A DNA stretch of 64,000 nucleotides from Ahaetulla prasina (lineage: Eukaryota > Chordata > Lepidosauria > Squamata > Colubridae): NCBI RefSeq assembly GCF_028640845.1, contig NC_080541.1:178476502-178540501 (forward strand). Reading direction: 5' to 3'. Position numbers and translations under genes: made by a program. Shown here in pieces: positions 25,540 through 35,674 of this stretch (position 1 is its first letter; each line of letters starts with the position of its first letter). Below the pieces are notes generated by a model, which had not been told where the DNA came from, made no database searches, and saw only the letters and a list, made by a program, of their open reading frames with translations.

Positions 25540-25640
25540 GCAGTGTTTCTCAATCTCAGCGACTTTAAGATGTGTGGTCTTCAACTCCCAGGAGTCCCCT
25601 TCCATGTTAGGGAAATCCATACATCTTAAAGTCACTGACA
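25540..25640 (+). mobile_element. Foldback MITE, diverged copy
   Basis: Starts cagtgtttctcaatctcagc then gactttaagatgtgtggtct, with a partial complementary return (acatcttaaagtcactga). Same type as the elements at 38449 and 40001. Confidence 0.5.
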
Positions 25641-26034
25641 ACTTTAAAGTCATTGTCCAGATTGCTGAGTACCCAGTATCCCCTAAGCAGTTTTTGCCTT
25701 ATAACCTCTCTAATAAGAAATTCTCAGAGATTGTTTTTCTTAAATTTATTTATAGAATTTATAGAATTAATTCTCTGACAGATATATCTTTTCTCCTGAA
25801 TGTTTGAAATATTTCATATTCTGTAAGATTCAGCAAGAGAGTTAAAGTAAGAGTATGTGTCATCTTATTGCTCTATTGTTTACCCTGTATGCATTTTTGT
25901 TTTATGTTGGTTGGTCAATGATCATAATAAACAATATTTCTATTCCTTGCAATTCTTCTCAAACATACTGCCATCCCCATAAACCAAGAATCATAATTAG
26001 CGGATGAGGCAGAAGTAACGTTTTTAATCCTTTA

Positions 26035-26185
26035 TTATTTTTTAATAAACTCAAGACAGCAAATATACCTAATGCTCCTTGTTCCTCCTATTTTCCCCAA
26101 CAACAACTCTGTGAAGTGAGTTAGGTTGAGAGAGTGTGACTGGGCAAAGTCACCCAGCCGGCTTTCATGTCTAAGGCATGAACTT
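26035..26185 (-). mobile_element. tRNA-SINE fragment
   Basis: Shares agcaaatatacctaatgctc, ccccaacaacaactctgtga and ggctttcatgtctaaggca landmarks with 58893-59090. No intact ends. Confidence 0.5.
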
Positions 26186-26727
26186 ACTTGTTCTGAAAGG
26201 GCTAAAGCAAACTCACTCTTTTCTTCACCGGGGGAAAAACTGACAGGGAAATTATGAAGCTGTTTGTGTTATTTGCTTTTATAGTTTGTCACTTTTGTGG
26301 CGAGCAATGTATTTAAAACAGAAGTTTTCCATTGACAAAAGCAATGAGATACAGCAAAAATTCATGTACTTGTCTCCCTCCTGATCACAATGTGGCTTAA
26401 TTAGCAGGAGATTCATTTTGAACCAAATTGGAACTGACTTTTCTTCTACCAATTCCCCGCCCCCTCCGCTTCTTTGAAGTCAGACAATTGGTCCTTTTCC
26501 AACTTGATTGTTCAGCATTTTAATGTTACTTCAGATTTTGCTTTTATTCGGGTTTTTTTTTTGTTTATCTTCCTTTCTGGCCTGAATTTTCTGTTCTACT
26601 TTTTTGATAATGCCTCCTTCAGTATCACTCCAGTTTGACAGGCTCCTCTTGCCGTCTTACCTGATTTCCAGCTCTGTCTCCCTAACCCTAACCAAAGGAA
26701 ATGGCAGGCTGGTTGCACATGTGTTTA

Positions 26728-26838
26728 AATATTTTTGGGGAGGGCTTATTTTTAGAGCGGGGCTTATTACAGTGCATGCGCTCAAAAGCCCAATTGGGCT
26801 TATTATCAGGGGACGTCTTATTTTCAGAAAAACACTGT
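26728..26838 (+). mobile_element. Mariner-type MITE (AATAAGAC family)
   Basis: Shares the core gcgctcaaaagcccaattgg then gcttattatcagggga with 29915-30047. The right end TTTTCAGAAAAACACTGTA is followed by other sequence; the left end is eroded. Confidence 0.6.
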
Positions 26839-27092
26839 ATCTCAACTTGAATTGTAAATTTAAACAACCAGGAGTGGATCATGGTATTAGGTTAGTGCTC
26901 AAGATTAGATATTACAACCATCATCACCACAATCCTGTGGATTTAGGTACATGCCCATGTACAGTATTTATATTATAAATATAAGTTGCAGTCATGGTTT
27001 TTAACTGGATTTACATATAGTATTGTCTGCCTGAGGTTTGCATGAATATATTTTATGATGTCTGATACTGTGGTTTCTAAATAATTTAAATA

Positions 27093-27333
27093 ATCTAAAT
27101 AATAGCAGCAATAGCACTTAGACTTATATATTGTCACAGTGCTGCATAGCCCTCGCTAAGCAGTTTTACAAAGTCAGCATATTGCCCTCAATAATCTGGG
27201 TCCTCATTTTACTGACCTCGGAAGGATGGAAGGCTGAGTCAACCTTAAGCCAGTCAGAATCGAACTTCTGGCAGTGAACATTCACATAGCTTGCAATACT
27301 GCATTCTAATCACTGTGTCACTACAGCTCTTAA
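27093..27333 (-). mobile_element. Snake tRNA-derived SINE (reverse copy 1)
   Basis: Central block gtcagcatattgccctcaat, gggtcctcattttactgac, gaaggctgagtcaacctta, then a reversed tRNA head with a B-box complement (gaatcgaac) and cactgtgtcacta. The same central block occurs at 27393, 45255 and 60718. Confidence 0.75.
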
Positions 27334-27392
27334 ATAACATGGGATATTGTGTCTATCAAGTGAGTGTGGTGTGCTGGACAAACCATACTTAG

Positions 27393-27645
27393 CACTTATA
27401 GCAATAGCACTTAGACTTATATACTGCTTCACAGTGCTTTACAGCCATCTCTAAGTGGTTTACAGGGTCAGCATATTGTCCCCAACAATCTGGGTCCTCA
27501 TTTTACCGACCTCGGAAGGAGGGAAGGCTGAGTCAACTTTGAGCCTTGTGAGAGCTGAACTGCCAAACTGCAGGCAGTCAACAGTCAGCAGTCAACAGCA
27601 ATAGCAGTACTGCATTCTAATCACTGCACCACCAGGCTCACTTAA
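27393..27645 (-). mobile_element. Snake tRNA-derived SINE (reverse copy 2)
   Basis: Same family and orientation as the copy 60 bp to the left, with landmarks agcacttagacttatatact, cagcatattgtccccaacaa and the reversed head ending cactgcaccaccaggctc. It is about 200 bp upstream of the first TEMP coding exon. Confidence 0.8.
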
Positions 27646-27836
27646 TACATTTGTGAATTTGCAGAATTTATGAATTAGGTAATCTGAGAGATGTACGAGT
27701 TTTTTAGGAGGCTGAAAATAATCATGTTTTACTTTTCACATTATCACCTTATTACAATACTGTTAAGTTGAGGTCAGGCCCATAAGATTGTTGTTGTATC
27801 ACCAAACGTGCATTGCATTCTTTTTCTCTCATGCAG

Positions 27837-27942
27837 GTGTTTTTTTTTAAGCAAAATGAAAAATATTTGGTACCTCTGGATCTCCAGCATCCTCTTGCCA
27901 TGGTCTGTGATATCTGGACATCCTTGTAACATTGATAAAATG
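27837..27942 (+). CDS. C1orf210: TEMP (C1orf210-like), first coding exon
   Basis: The exon follows a pyrimidine-rich AG acceptor (27834-27836). The coding part is 27856-27942, 29 codons, ending phase 0 before GTAAGC. Residues 1-21 form a signal peptide (hydrophobic WYLWISSILLPW core, likely cleaved after Gly21). HPCN with Cys24 begins an LRR N-terminal cap. Mammalian TEMP, as I recall it, is about 113 residues, has no signal peptide and is a type III membrane protein, so this start makes a different topology signal. The ATG is chosen because it is the first in the exon and the only one giving a signal peptide that joins in frame to the LRR exon. Confidence 0.82.
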
Positions 27943-29337
27943 GTAAGCAAGGAGTGATTTCTACAAATTGTAGACTAAATTAAATGTTCTTGATGGGAGG
28001 ATCTTAGACCGTGAGAAAGCCTGATGACTGTATTTGGTTAAATACTGGTTTTGTGGATAAACTTCAAATTTACATAATTACCATAGTAAACATGGTAATC
28101 GAGATGATATGAACAAATCTCTATCTTCCTCAAATCTTGGCTATTTAGATTTCTTTAAATCTAGCCATCAGATGAGGTATCCTGAAGCACACACTCTTAA
28201 GACTGCCCTGGCATCCTTGAAATAGCACATTGCTCCAACCTGGGATGAACATGTGTACAAAGAATGGTGAAAGCGAAGAGAGCTAAAGGGTGGTGTGTAA
28301 TTAACGCATATTTTTTCCCCACATATAAGTTCAGTGTAAAAGGTACAAATAGCTCAAGATATTATCTTTGACAAACTCCATTAAAGAGAGAGACTTGCAT
28401 TCTATTATCCTTTGTTGTTTGGGGGAAGGAATAGAAGGGCTGGATTTTTTTGCAGGGTAGCCTTTTCAGTGGCTACAGTGACTGCTTCCAGTTGTTTCCA
28501 AATGTTGCACAATTCAATGACAACTCTGGTTCAATTGTTTATTTTTTTCAAATACTGAATTTTATATTATTAACTTCTGTGCAAGAAACATCTTCACATC
28601 ACAGGTTTAATACATTCTGGTTTTGGTTTGTTTGCTGTCCAAGGTTTTGCTATTAGCCAAACGTTGATATTTATTTGGGACAAATTGGTCAAATCTGGAC
28701 TTGCCCACAATATTGTGGGATTTTTGAACAGCTTCAACGTCTTTCAGTTTTCAAAGGATTTTTGCACAGAGCTGTGTTTAAGTGCTATTTACCCATCCTT
28801 GAATTAGTAGAATGGATAGTGAAGTGGGTCTGATTGTGCTCTCTTGAAAACTAATGAGGGCAGCTACTTACTTAAGGTAGGAAAGTACACTATGTACACA
28901 GAAGGGATAAATAGGACCGAGACTGTGTCAGGCATAGATTGGAAGTGAGAGGAAGGCAATATCACAGGGACATGGTAGAAAAAAAAGTGAGGGATGAGGA
29001 AAACGTTACAAAATAAGTGCTGCCTGTTCAGTGTGAAAGTTCTGTACTGTACTAAGTAACTGAAAGTATTTAATTTTTTATTATAACTTTTGGCAAAAAA
29101 GAAAAGGTTTCTAAAATCTTTATCTGTTTACAACATCAAAAACTACTTGTGAGGTAATATATCAAGGTTCCTGGCAAATAATCCAAATTTTATTTTAAAC
29201 TCTGTTTTTAATTTTAAGTAAAAGGAAGGAACAAAATCTACCTTTTTATTTGATGTCACTCAATGATTCTTGTGGGAAGAAAAATCACCAATTCCATTGC
29301 ATTTCTTAATATTTCACCTGTGGTTATATTTTTGTAG

Positions 29338-29845
29338 GGACAGGCTGTCTGCAGTGGAAAAAGCCTCCTCCATCCACCCAATTTTCTTCCCAGACATATT
29401 ACCATTCTAGATCTATCTTTGAATTCTCTGACGATGCCCAAGCACGGACCTTTTCTGAGCAGCTTCCCTTCCTTACATTCCCTAAATCTTTCCAGCAATA
29501 GCATTCCTACCCTTTCTTCCTCTCTGTTCTGTAACCTTGGTGCTCTTCGGCTTTTGGATCTAAGCAGCTGTGACATTTCTTATGTGCACCGAATGAGCTT
29601 CCGAGGTTTGAAAAGCCTTCAGGCTCTACATTTGAACAACAACAAACTTCAGTCTCTGGACCTCTCCATTTTTCCTGCCTCTGGAATCCTTGTTCATCTA
29701 GATCTGCAAAACAATGAACTGCCCTGCGGACATGAGCTTGTGCAGTTAAATGTGCAAAGAATCCGCCATATCAAACTTCAGGGGAACCCTTCAGTGTGCA
29801 GTGATTCCCTAACTCCTATCCAACAAGCAGTGCTGGAAAAAGAAG
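29338..29845 (+). CDS. C1orf210: TEMP (C1orf210-like), LRR ectodomain exon
   Basis: This 508-nt exon follows tttttgtag and ends GAAG before GTGAGG (phase 1). It encodes residues 30-198. An LRRNT-like cap (Cys24 and Cys34) is followed by about five leucine-rich repeats with the LxxLxLxxN pattern: ITILDLSLNSL (50-60), LHSLNLSSNSI (75-85), LRLLDLSSCDI (99-109), LQALHLNNNKL (123-133) and LVHLDLQNNEL (147-157). A short LRRCT-like cap has Cys159 and Cys183. The domain would be extracellular or luminal and is probably for protein binding; no ligand can be named. The frame is fully open across the exon with no repeats or decay, so it looks functional. Reading past the donor reaches a stop at 29865, which is intron. 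Confidence 0.85.
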
Positions 29846-29914
29846 GTGAGGTTAAGATTATCTGAGAGAAGGGATTCAGCAATATGTTCTTCTGTCAGGG
29901 TGAAAAAAAAGCTA

Positions 29915-30047
29915 CCCATGTTTTCCCCAAAATAAGACCCTGTCTTATTTTTTTGAACCCTGAAATAAGCGCTTGGCCTTATTGCCATGCGCTCAAAAGC
30001 CCAATTGGGCTTATTATCAGGGGATGTCTTATTTGGGGAAAACAGGG
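29915..30047 (+). mobile_element. Mariner-type MITE, TA-flanked
   Basis: Inverted ends CCCATGTTTTCCCC and GGGGAAAACAGGG lie between TA dinucleotides (29913-29914 and 30048-30049). 133 bp, in the TEMP intron 70 bp past the LRR exon donor. Confidence 0.8.
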
Positions 30048-32323
30048 TATGTTGAAAACTTTTGTGTTAGTACACAAATAATATTATTGCATGGCTGACT
30101 TTCTTCGTTGTACATAGGACTTATTTTTGAGTTATGAAAAAATAATGATTGTGAGAATACATGCAATATCTGCGCGTAACATCTTAAAAAGAGCACAAGA
30201 CCAATCTTATAAATGAATCTTTCCAGTTTCGGGGGGGGGCGGAGAAACCCACACAAACAACTCTCACTTTGCTTAAATGTGAGTGACCCAAGACACTAAG
30301 GCAAAATTTTCAATGATGGTTTATTGAATAATCAACAATTGCAGAATTCACATATCACTGTGATTTAAAAATTACTGCCATTGAGGTTATACTTCATCCT
30401 AAAGCAAATATAAATTATAGTTTAATGCAATACATGAACTCAGTCAATACGTTCACGTATTACACCCTAACAGTTAAATAGTGGACTGGAATGCAAATAT
30501 ATCTGGTAGGCAATTTAAAAATTAAAACAAGGATATTTGAACAACCTGAGTGTATAAAATGAAAGAGCTTTCCTTACCTTTTTAAGTTTTGTAAAAGAAT
30601 GTGTGCACATTTTATCAATGAAATGTGAGAACCAACATACAGTAAATCAAGATGTAGAGCAACAGAAACAGTGAAGCTATTTCTTAAACAGATTGTCTAT
30701 CATTTAACCATAGAACTCCAGACTCAAGAAATCAGAACTTCAGATTATGAGACTGTGAGCCACAGAAGAAAACTTCAGTTCCTTCATATTGTAGCTACGA
30801 AGACGCCATCACCATTAGAAAATACTAGTAAGTGAAGCAAAATATATGATTCCAACCTTGTAGATTCAGAGTAACAACACAATTGTATGGTTTTTATTCC
30901 ATGTGGCATTCCTCCCTCCTGTCCCAATCACAAATTATTCCCTAGAAAACTTTTCGTTGAGATGAATTGGAGTCCTAGTCATCACAAGCCAAGATCCGTT
31001 GCTGATCCAGGCCAACCGGGCCATTTGGCAGTGAGGAAGTTCCTACTTTGATAAAAGTGATGGGAGTCCTGAAACTATAATGATAAGAAATGGGCGAAGT
31101 TTGCAAAATAGTTGCTTTGAAGAGAAAAAAAAAGAAAAAAATGGGAAATCCTGTTCAGATTTTTTTTTGTATTTAATACTATCTTTCTAAAGGTGTCTAT
31201 TTAGTAGCTTTTTATTGGGGTAATTGGCCCACCCTAAACCCACACAACACACACTCTCATGGATGCATACATAAAACAAAGGAGGATAAAACTGATCAGA
31301 AATGATTCAGTCTTAAAGCAATCTGATAGCTGATGTCCTAATCAATGAACTAACCCATACACTTTTGATTTTTGTTGCTGTTCCTTATTTCTTCTTTGAG
31401 AAATTATTTCTAACACATTTTTAATGACTATTATTTTAAACCAAGATTATATATGCTTGTCAAATATAAAGGAAAAGCACAAGGAATTTCAGTGTCATTT
31501 TTACTAAAGCCCACAACTCTATACCTGAAATGGCTGTATTTTGAGTTGGCATTGGCCTATTTGGGTGTGGTGCAACCCTTGCCCCAAACCATGGTTTCTT
31601 TTTAACATCACACTGAACTATTAACTAAAAACATAGGCTGGGCTTCTACACATTGTTGGGCGAAAATGTGGTTTGGTGTGTTATGTGATCCCAACCATAT
31701 CTGCTTTTTTATTTTCCAGTCTGTATCTCAGTGTATTCCTGTACCTCAGGCTATACTGAAGAATTAAACAGACAATAAATGATATAACTGGGTGTGCATT
31801 TTGACTGCTCTGCTCACGCCACAATAATATTTCATTCTCTAGAGAATGACATCCATTGCAACAGAGAAGACAAATGATGTTTTATTTCATAATAAAGGAA
31901 GCAGGCCTTTCATGGAATTTTTCTTCTTTTTATTCCCTGTTTACATTTTGTAAGGGGAGAATACTGAGGCAGTCCTATTCATATTTATTCAGAAGTACAT
32001 TCTGTGAATTCAATTGGATTTACTTCTACATAAAAGTTTTCATAGGATTTGCAAGCTTGGAAATGCAACTAAAAGAAAGTATTGCTCAGATCACCCACAG
32101 GGGCATAAGGTGGCAAGTGGAGGCTAGGACCATGATGCAAATGCCGCATGCCACATACTTGCATCACATATCAGAACACAAGTAATGGTAATGGTAGCAT
32201 TTACATGATGGCATCACCATGCACATGTTATCATTTTGGCATACTTGTAGTTTGCTGCAGCTACCACACATCTTCCAGTACATTAATAGTTCTTGTATCT
32301 TATAACCTTTCTTTTCTTTGCAG
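30048..32323 (+). other. TEMP last intron, nothing recognised
   Basis: 2.3 kb of AT-rich intron. No exon, RNA gene or clear repeat was recognised. Confidence 0.55.
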
Positions 32324-32700
32324 CAGCAGCTATTACTACACCTTCTACTGTAACAGCTAGGAAAAACTGGATCTACTTTGCTGGTTTTGTGCTTTTGGCT
32401 ATCACCATCTCTCTCCTGATTGCATTGATTGTCAAATGCAAATTGCTGCAGAAAAAGCATGCCAGCTATCATCATCAACGGTTGCCCGATTCTCGCTCCA
32501 TTGGAAGCAGCCATATTGAAGAAGGGGACATGGACATGACGTATGGGAGGAACCAACCAATAAGTGGAGCTTCTGAGTGCTATCCAGAGGATGATGATGG
32601 TTTCATAGAAGATAACTATATTGTGCCCAATCAAGACTTGAAGGAGGAAGAGGAGGATCTGGAGTTGGAACCTCATTTCAAAGTTGGAAGATCCTTTTAG
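32324..32700 (+). CDS. C1orf210: TEMP (C1orf210-like), TM and cytoplasmic exon
   Basis: The exon starts after ctttgcag; the G|CA codon restores frame with the LRR exon. It encodes residues 199-323 and a TAG stop at 32698. A Thr/Ser-rich stalk (202-210) precedes one transmembrane helix at about 214-235 (IYFAGFVLLAITISLLIALIV), then KCKLLQKKHASY. The C-terminal signature DDDGFIEDNYI (288-298) and the HASY motif match human C1orf210/TEMP as I recall it, which identifies the gene. The tail is acidic (EEEEDLELE). The three coding exons total 972 nt, 323 residues. The start of the exon is a run of CAGs, so NAGNAG alternatives could drop one or two alanines. The neighbours TIE1 and TMEM125 support the assignment. 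Confidence 0.88.
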
Positions 32701-33616
32701 GAACAGAATTCAGTTTGTTATGTGCTCCAGTTTGTGCATAGAGCCTATTTCATTTTAGAGGTTCCTAATACTTTCATAATAGTAGGAAACTGATAATGAG
32801 CCCAAAGGCAAATTTGACTCTGGGCAAAGAGGTCAGCTGCATGCCTGCAGTGGTTAGAGCTTAGTATGTTTTCCTGAATATTAGTCCAGTGGAAGTCTGA
32901 GTTCTCTCTTACACACTCAACCCGTTCTCTTGCTTGTGCACATACACCCAGACAGAGACATATGTAGTTCATTTTTTGTACTTGCTTTTCTTGTATACAT
33001 ACATCAACCACAATTTTTTAGAGCTTACTTTAGAACTGGTGGAGATTTTGAAAGAGTCTGGAGCATAGGAAATAATTTTTCAAATGAACTGCAGCATTTG
33101 GCAGGAGCAGTTTGTCCTTCATGACCTTGCCCTAAAACCCCACATGTGCCTTGATATCAACTGATTGTTTTTTAAAAGCTTGATTGCCATGTGGGTTAGG
33201 GAAAAACTATTTCAAAGCAGCTGGTGGGAAGGACTTTGCCCCTGGGCCGCATTAACCATCTTCCATAAATGCTATGCATCTCATTGAAGAAGTTTCCCCA
33301 ACCTTATCACAGCTAGTGAGTGCTACCTGTGGGTGTGGGAAGCTTAAATGATTGCCACAAAATGATACAAACAAAAACCAAGAGATCTAAACTGATGTTA
33401 TAATAATAGTTTGAGATTCTCCTTTTTCCTGAAAACTCACTGATTTACTAAAAGGAATTTGGAGCAAGTGCTTCATTGCTGTTACTAACCTTTCTTTATT
33501 ACAGTAGTTATTTATAGCATAATTGTGACATCCTGACAACTGTAGTTTTACTTTTTGCCCCTCTGACGCTGGCCTTGCTTTATATTAAGGACAATAATTA
33601 TACTATCTGTCCTGGT

Positions 33617-33780
33617 CAGTGGTGGGATTCAGCTGGTTCTCTCCAGATTGCGTGAACCAGTAGCGGTATTGCGGGAGGCTCCGCCCACCCACCTGGTTGT
33701 AATACGCGACTACTGCACATGTGCAGAGTGGCACATACATTCACATTTGCGAACCAGTAGGTAAGTGAATCCCACCTCTG
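33617..33780 (+). mobile_element. hAT MITE, 164 bp, perfect 8-bp TSD
   Basis: Ends CAGTGGTGGGATTCAG and TGAATCCCACCTCTG, flanked by gtcctggt at 33609-33616 and 33781-33788. It lies 0.9 kb past the TEMP stop. A tgcacatgtgca palindrome sits inside. Confidence 0.88.
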
Positions 33781-33800
33781 GTCCTGGTGTTGGCTATATA

Positions 33801-34197
33801 GGGAGTCCTTAACTTACAACTATTCATTTAGTGAACATTCAAAGTTACAATGGCACTGAACAAAAATGACTTACATTTTTCCCATTTATGACTGTCACAG
33901 CATCCCCACAATCATACAATCAAAATTCAGGTGCTTGGCAATCGGTACATATTTATAATGGTGGCAGCATCCCAGGGTCATGTGATCTCCATTAGCAACC
34001 TTTCCCAGCCAGTTTTTTCCAAGTAAAGTCAATGGGAGAAGCCAGATTCGCTTAATGACAGCATGTTTCACTTAATTGCACTGATTTGTTTAAGGACCAT
34101 GGCAAGCAAGGTTCTAAAATTGGGTGTGACTCATCTAACAATTGCCTTTCTTGGAAATTCTGGCTTCAATTGTGGTCGTAAGTCGAGGACTACTTGC
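33801..34197 (-). mobile_element. Mariner-type MITE
   Basis: Reverse relative to 23191: starts GGGAGTCCTTAACTTACAAC and ends GTCGTAAGTCGAGGACTACT. The body is shared with 42228-42605. Confidence 0.75.
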
Positions 34198-34795
34198 ACC
34201 ACAAAATATCCACCAATTGCAAAAAACCAAGGAGAGTTAGGATTCTCATGCCAGCATCATTCAAATGCTGTGCTATGATAACAATTACTACTACAATAAC
34301 CCAGCAGTGAAATCTAAAAACTTTCACTACCGGTTCTGTGGCCGTGGCTTGGTGGTCATGGTTTGATGGTCATGTGACCAGGTGGGTGTGGCCAACTTGA
34401 CATCACTCACTGTTAGAGCCAGGAGCTGCACATTCTGAAGCACATTCTCTGGAAGGGCAGGCGGGTCGCGGACATTCAAGTGCTGCTGCACATGTCCGTG
34501 GCCCCCCTGCCTTCCCAGAGTACCACCAAGCAGCCGCCTTTTGCTTTCTTCCTTCTCCCGCCATGAAATGAAGGAAAACGGTGGCGGGGTTGCTTCGGGA
34601 GGTTGCTTCAGGCAGGCGGACATCTGCAGTCAGGCGGTGAGGGAGGGTGGCAAGAGCAGCGATGGTGGCCCTTTCCACACGCAGCACACAGAGGTGGCGA
34701 AGGCGGGCAAGGCAGCTCCGATGAGCCTGTTGCTGTGGAGGCACGGCGATCCACAGGGGGCATTGGCATGGCTGCATATCCTCTCCGCCTGCGCC

Positions 34796-34882
34796 ATGTT
34801 CTGCTCCAGCCAGCTGCACGACTACAAGTGTGGCAACCTGCTCTTTGGGAAGATGAAGGGCTACCTGCAGTGGCCCGCCCAG
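34796..34882 (+). pseudogene. Captured HDGF-like first coding exon (PWWP start)
   Basis: ATG to splice donor (GTAAGC at 34883) is exactly 29 codons. It aligns without gaps to the first 29 residues of HDGF as I remember them: YKCG.L.F.KMKGY..WPA is conserved, with about 16 of 29 identical. This is the opening beta-strand of the PWWP chromatin/heparin-binding domain. The retained intron donor shows capture at DNA level, not by retroposition. It lies within a larger open frame (34541-35539), but there is no evidence that it is expressed. KCG rather than KPG or KAG favours HDGF over HDGFL2 or HDGFL3. The exon boundary in real HDGF was not checked. Confidence 0.65.
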
Positions 34883-35394
34883 GTAAGCACCACCACCCAG
34901 GCCGAAAGAAAGTGTTGTGGGCTCCGCAGTAGCATGGCTGGGCCTGGCCCAGCCCGCGCGGTGGGCTGCTGCCCCGCTGGCAGCTTCAGCCCCTCTTGCT
35001 ACGCTTCTCCACTGCCAAGAAGCGGCACCGCGGCTGAGCCTCCTTCCCCTGGAGCGCGGGACTCCGTGGGCCAAGTTCCTGGAGATGCGCCAGCAGGTAG
35101 ATGGCCAGGTGCGAATCCAGTGGGCTGCCTTGGAGCCCAAAGCCCCACAGAGCCGGCATGGGAAGAAGACAGCCTTTTCTGCAGCATCTCCCTCCCCTCT
35201 TTGGATCACCCTGCAAGGGGGGGGGCTCTGCCTTTGCAGAAATGGGGCAGGCACATGTGCAGCAACCCAGGGATGTCTACTTGCCAACCCAGAGCACCAC
35301 CGCCACTCCTCTCAGCCCCAGCTCAGCATCTGAATTTCTACCAAGGGCCAACTGCTCACCCACTGACTGGGATGGACCTCGGAAGGCAAACAGG

Positions 35395-35487
35395 GGCAGC
35401 ATGGAAGGCAGGCAAGCATGGCAGGCTCCCTTCCCTGCAGATCCCTTCCCCACAGCCCTGCCATGCTTGCATGCCTTCCATGTGGCC
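35395..35487. repeat. 31-bp inverted repeat inside hAT cargo
   Basis: Arms 35395-35425 and 35457-35487 match at about 28 of 31 positions around a 31-nt loop (ggcagcatggaaggcaggc and its complement). Confidence 0.7.
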
Positions 35488-35674
35488 TTCCACTTGCCTG
35501 CCTTCGCAAGCTGCCAGGAAGGCAGGGAAGGCATGGTAGGACTGCGGGCCGTGGACTGGTTCAGAGGCGTGGCCAGCCAGTGATTGCTACCGGTTCAGCG
35601 AAACCAGCCCCAATCTCCACTACTCGTTCTCCCGAACTGGTCCGAACCGGTAGCATTTCACCTCTGCAATAACC

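Larger units (their letters stand above)
34302..35666 (+). mobile_element. 1,365-bp hAT-type element with GC-rich cargo
   Basis: Left end CAGCAGTGAAATCTA, right end TAGCATTTCACCTCTG, with ACCGGTTC subterminal motifs at both ends. Flanked by a perfect octamer caataacc at 34294-34301 and 35667-35674, the hAT signature. The interior (about 34410-35580) is GC-rich and CpG-containing, unlike all the surroundings, and holds an HDGF-like exon (34796-34882). No transposase is visible, so it is non-autonomous. Overlapping long open frames on both strands come from GC richness; none was recognised as a protein beyond the HDGF-like segment. Confidence 0.85.

Noticed and set aside
26682..26695. ccctaaccctaacc, telomere-like repeat
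   Set aside because: Only two units; too short to mean an interstitial telomere.
34403..35539. Overlapping open frames of 294 and 332 codons on opposite strands
   Set aside because: They come from the GC-rich interior of a hAT element. Apart from the 29-codon HDGF-like exon I recognise no protein, and the frames cross the donor site.
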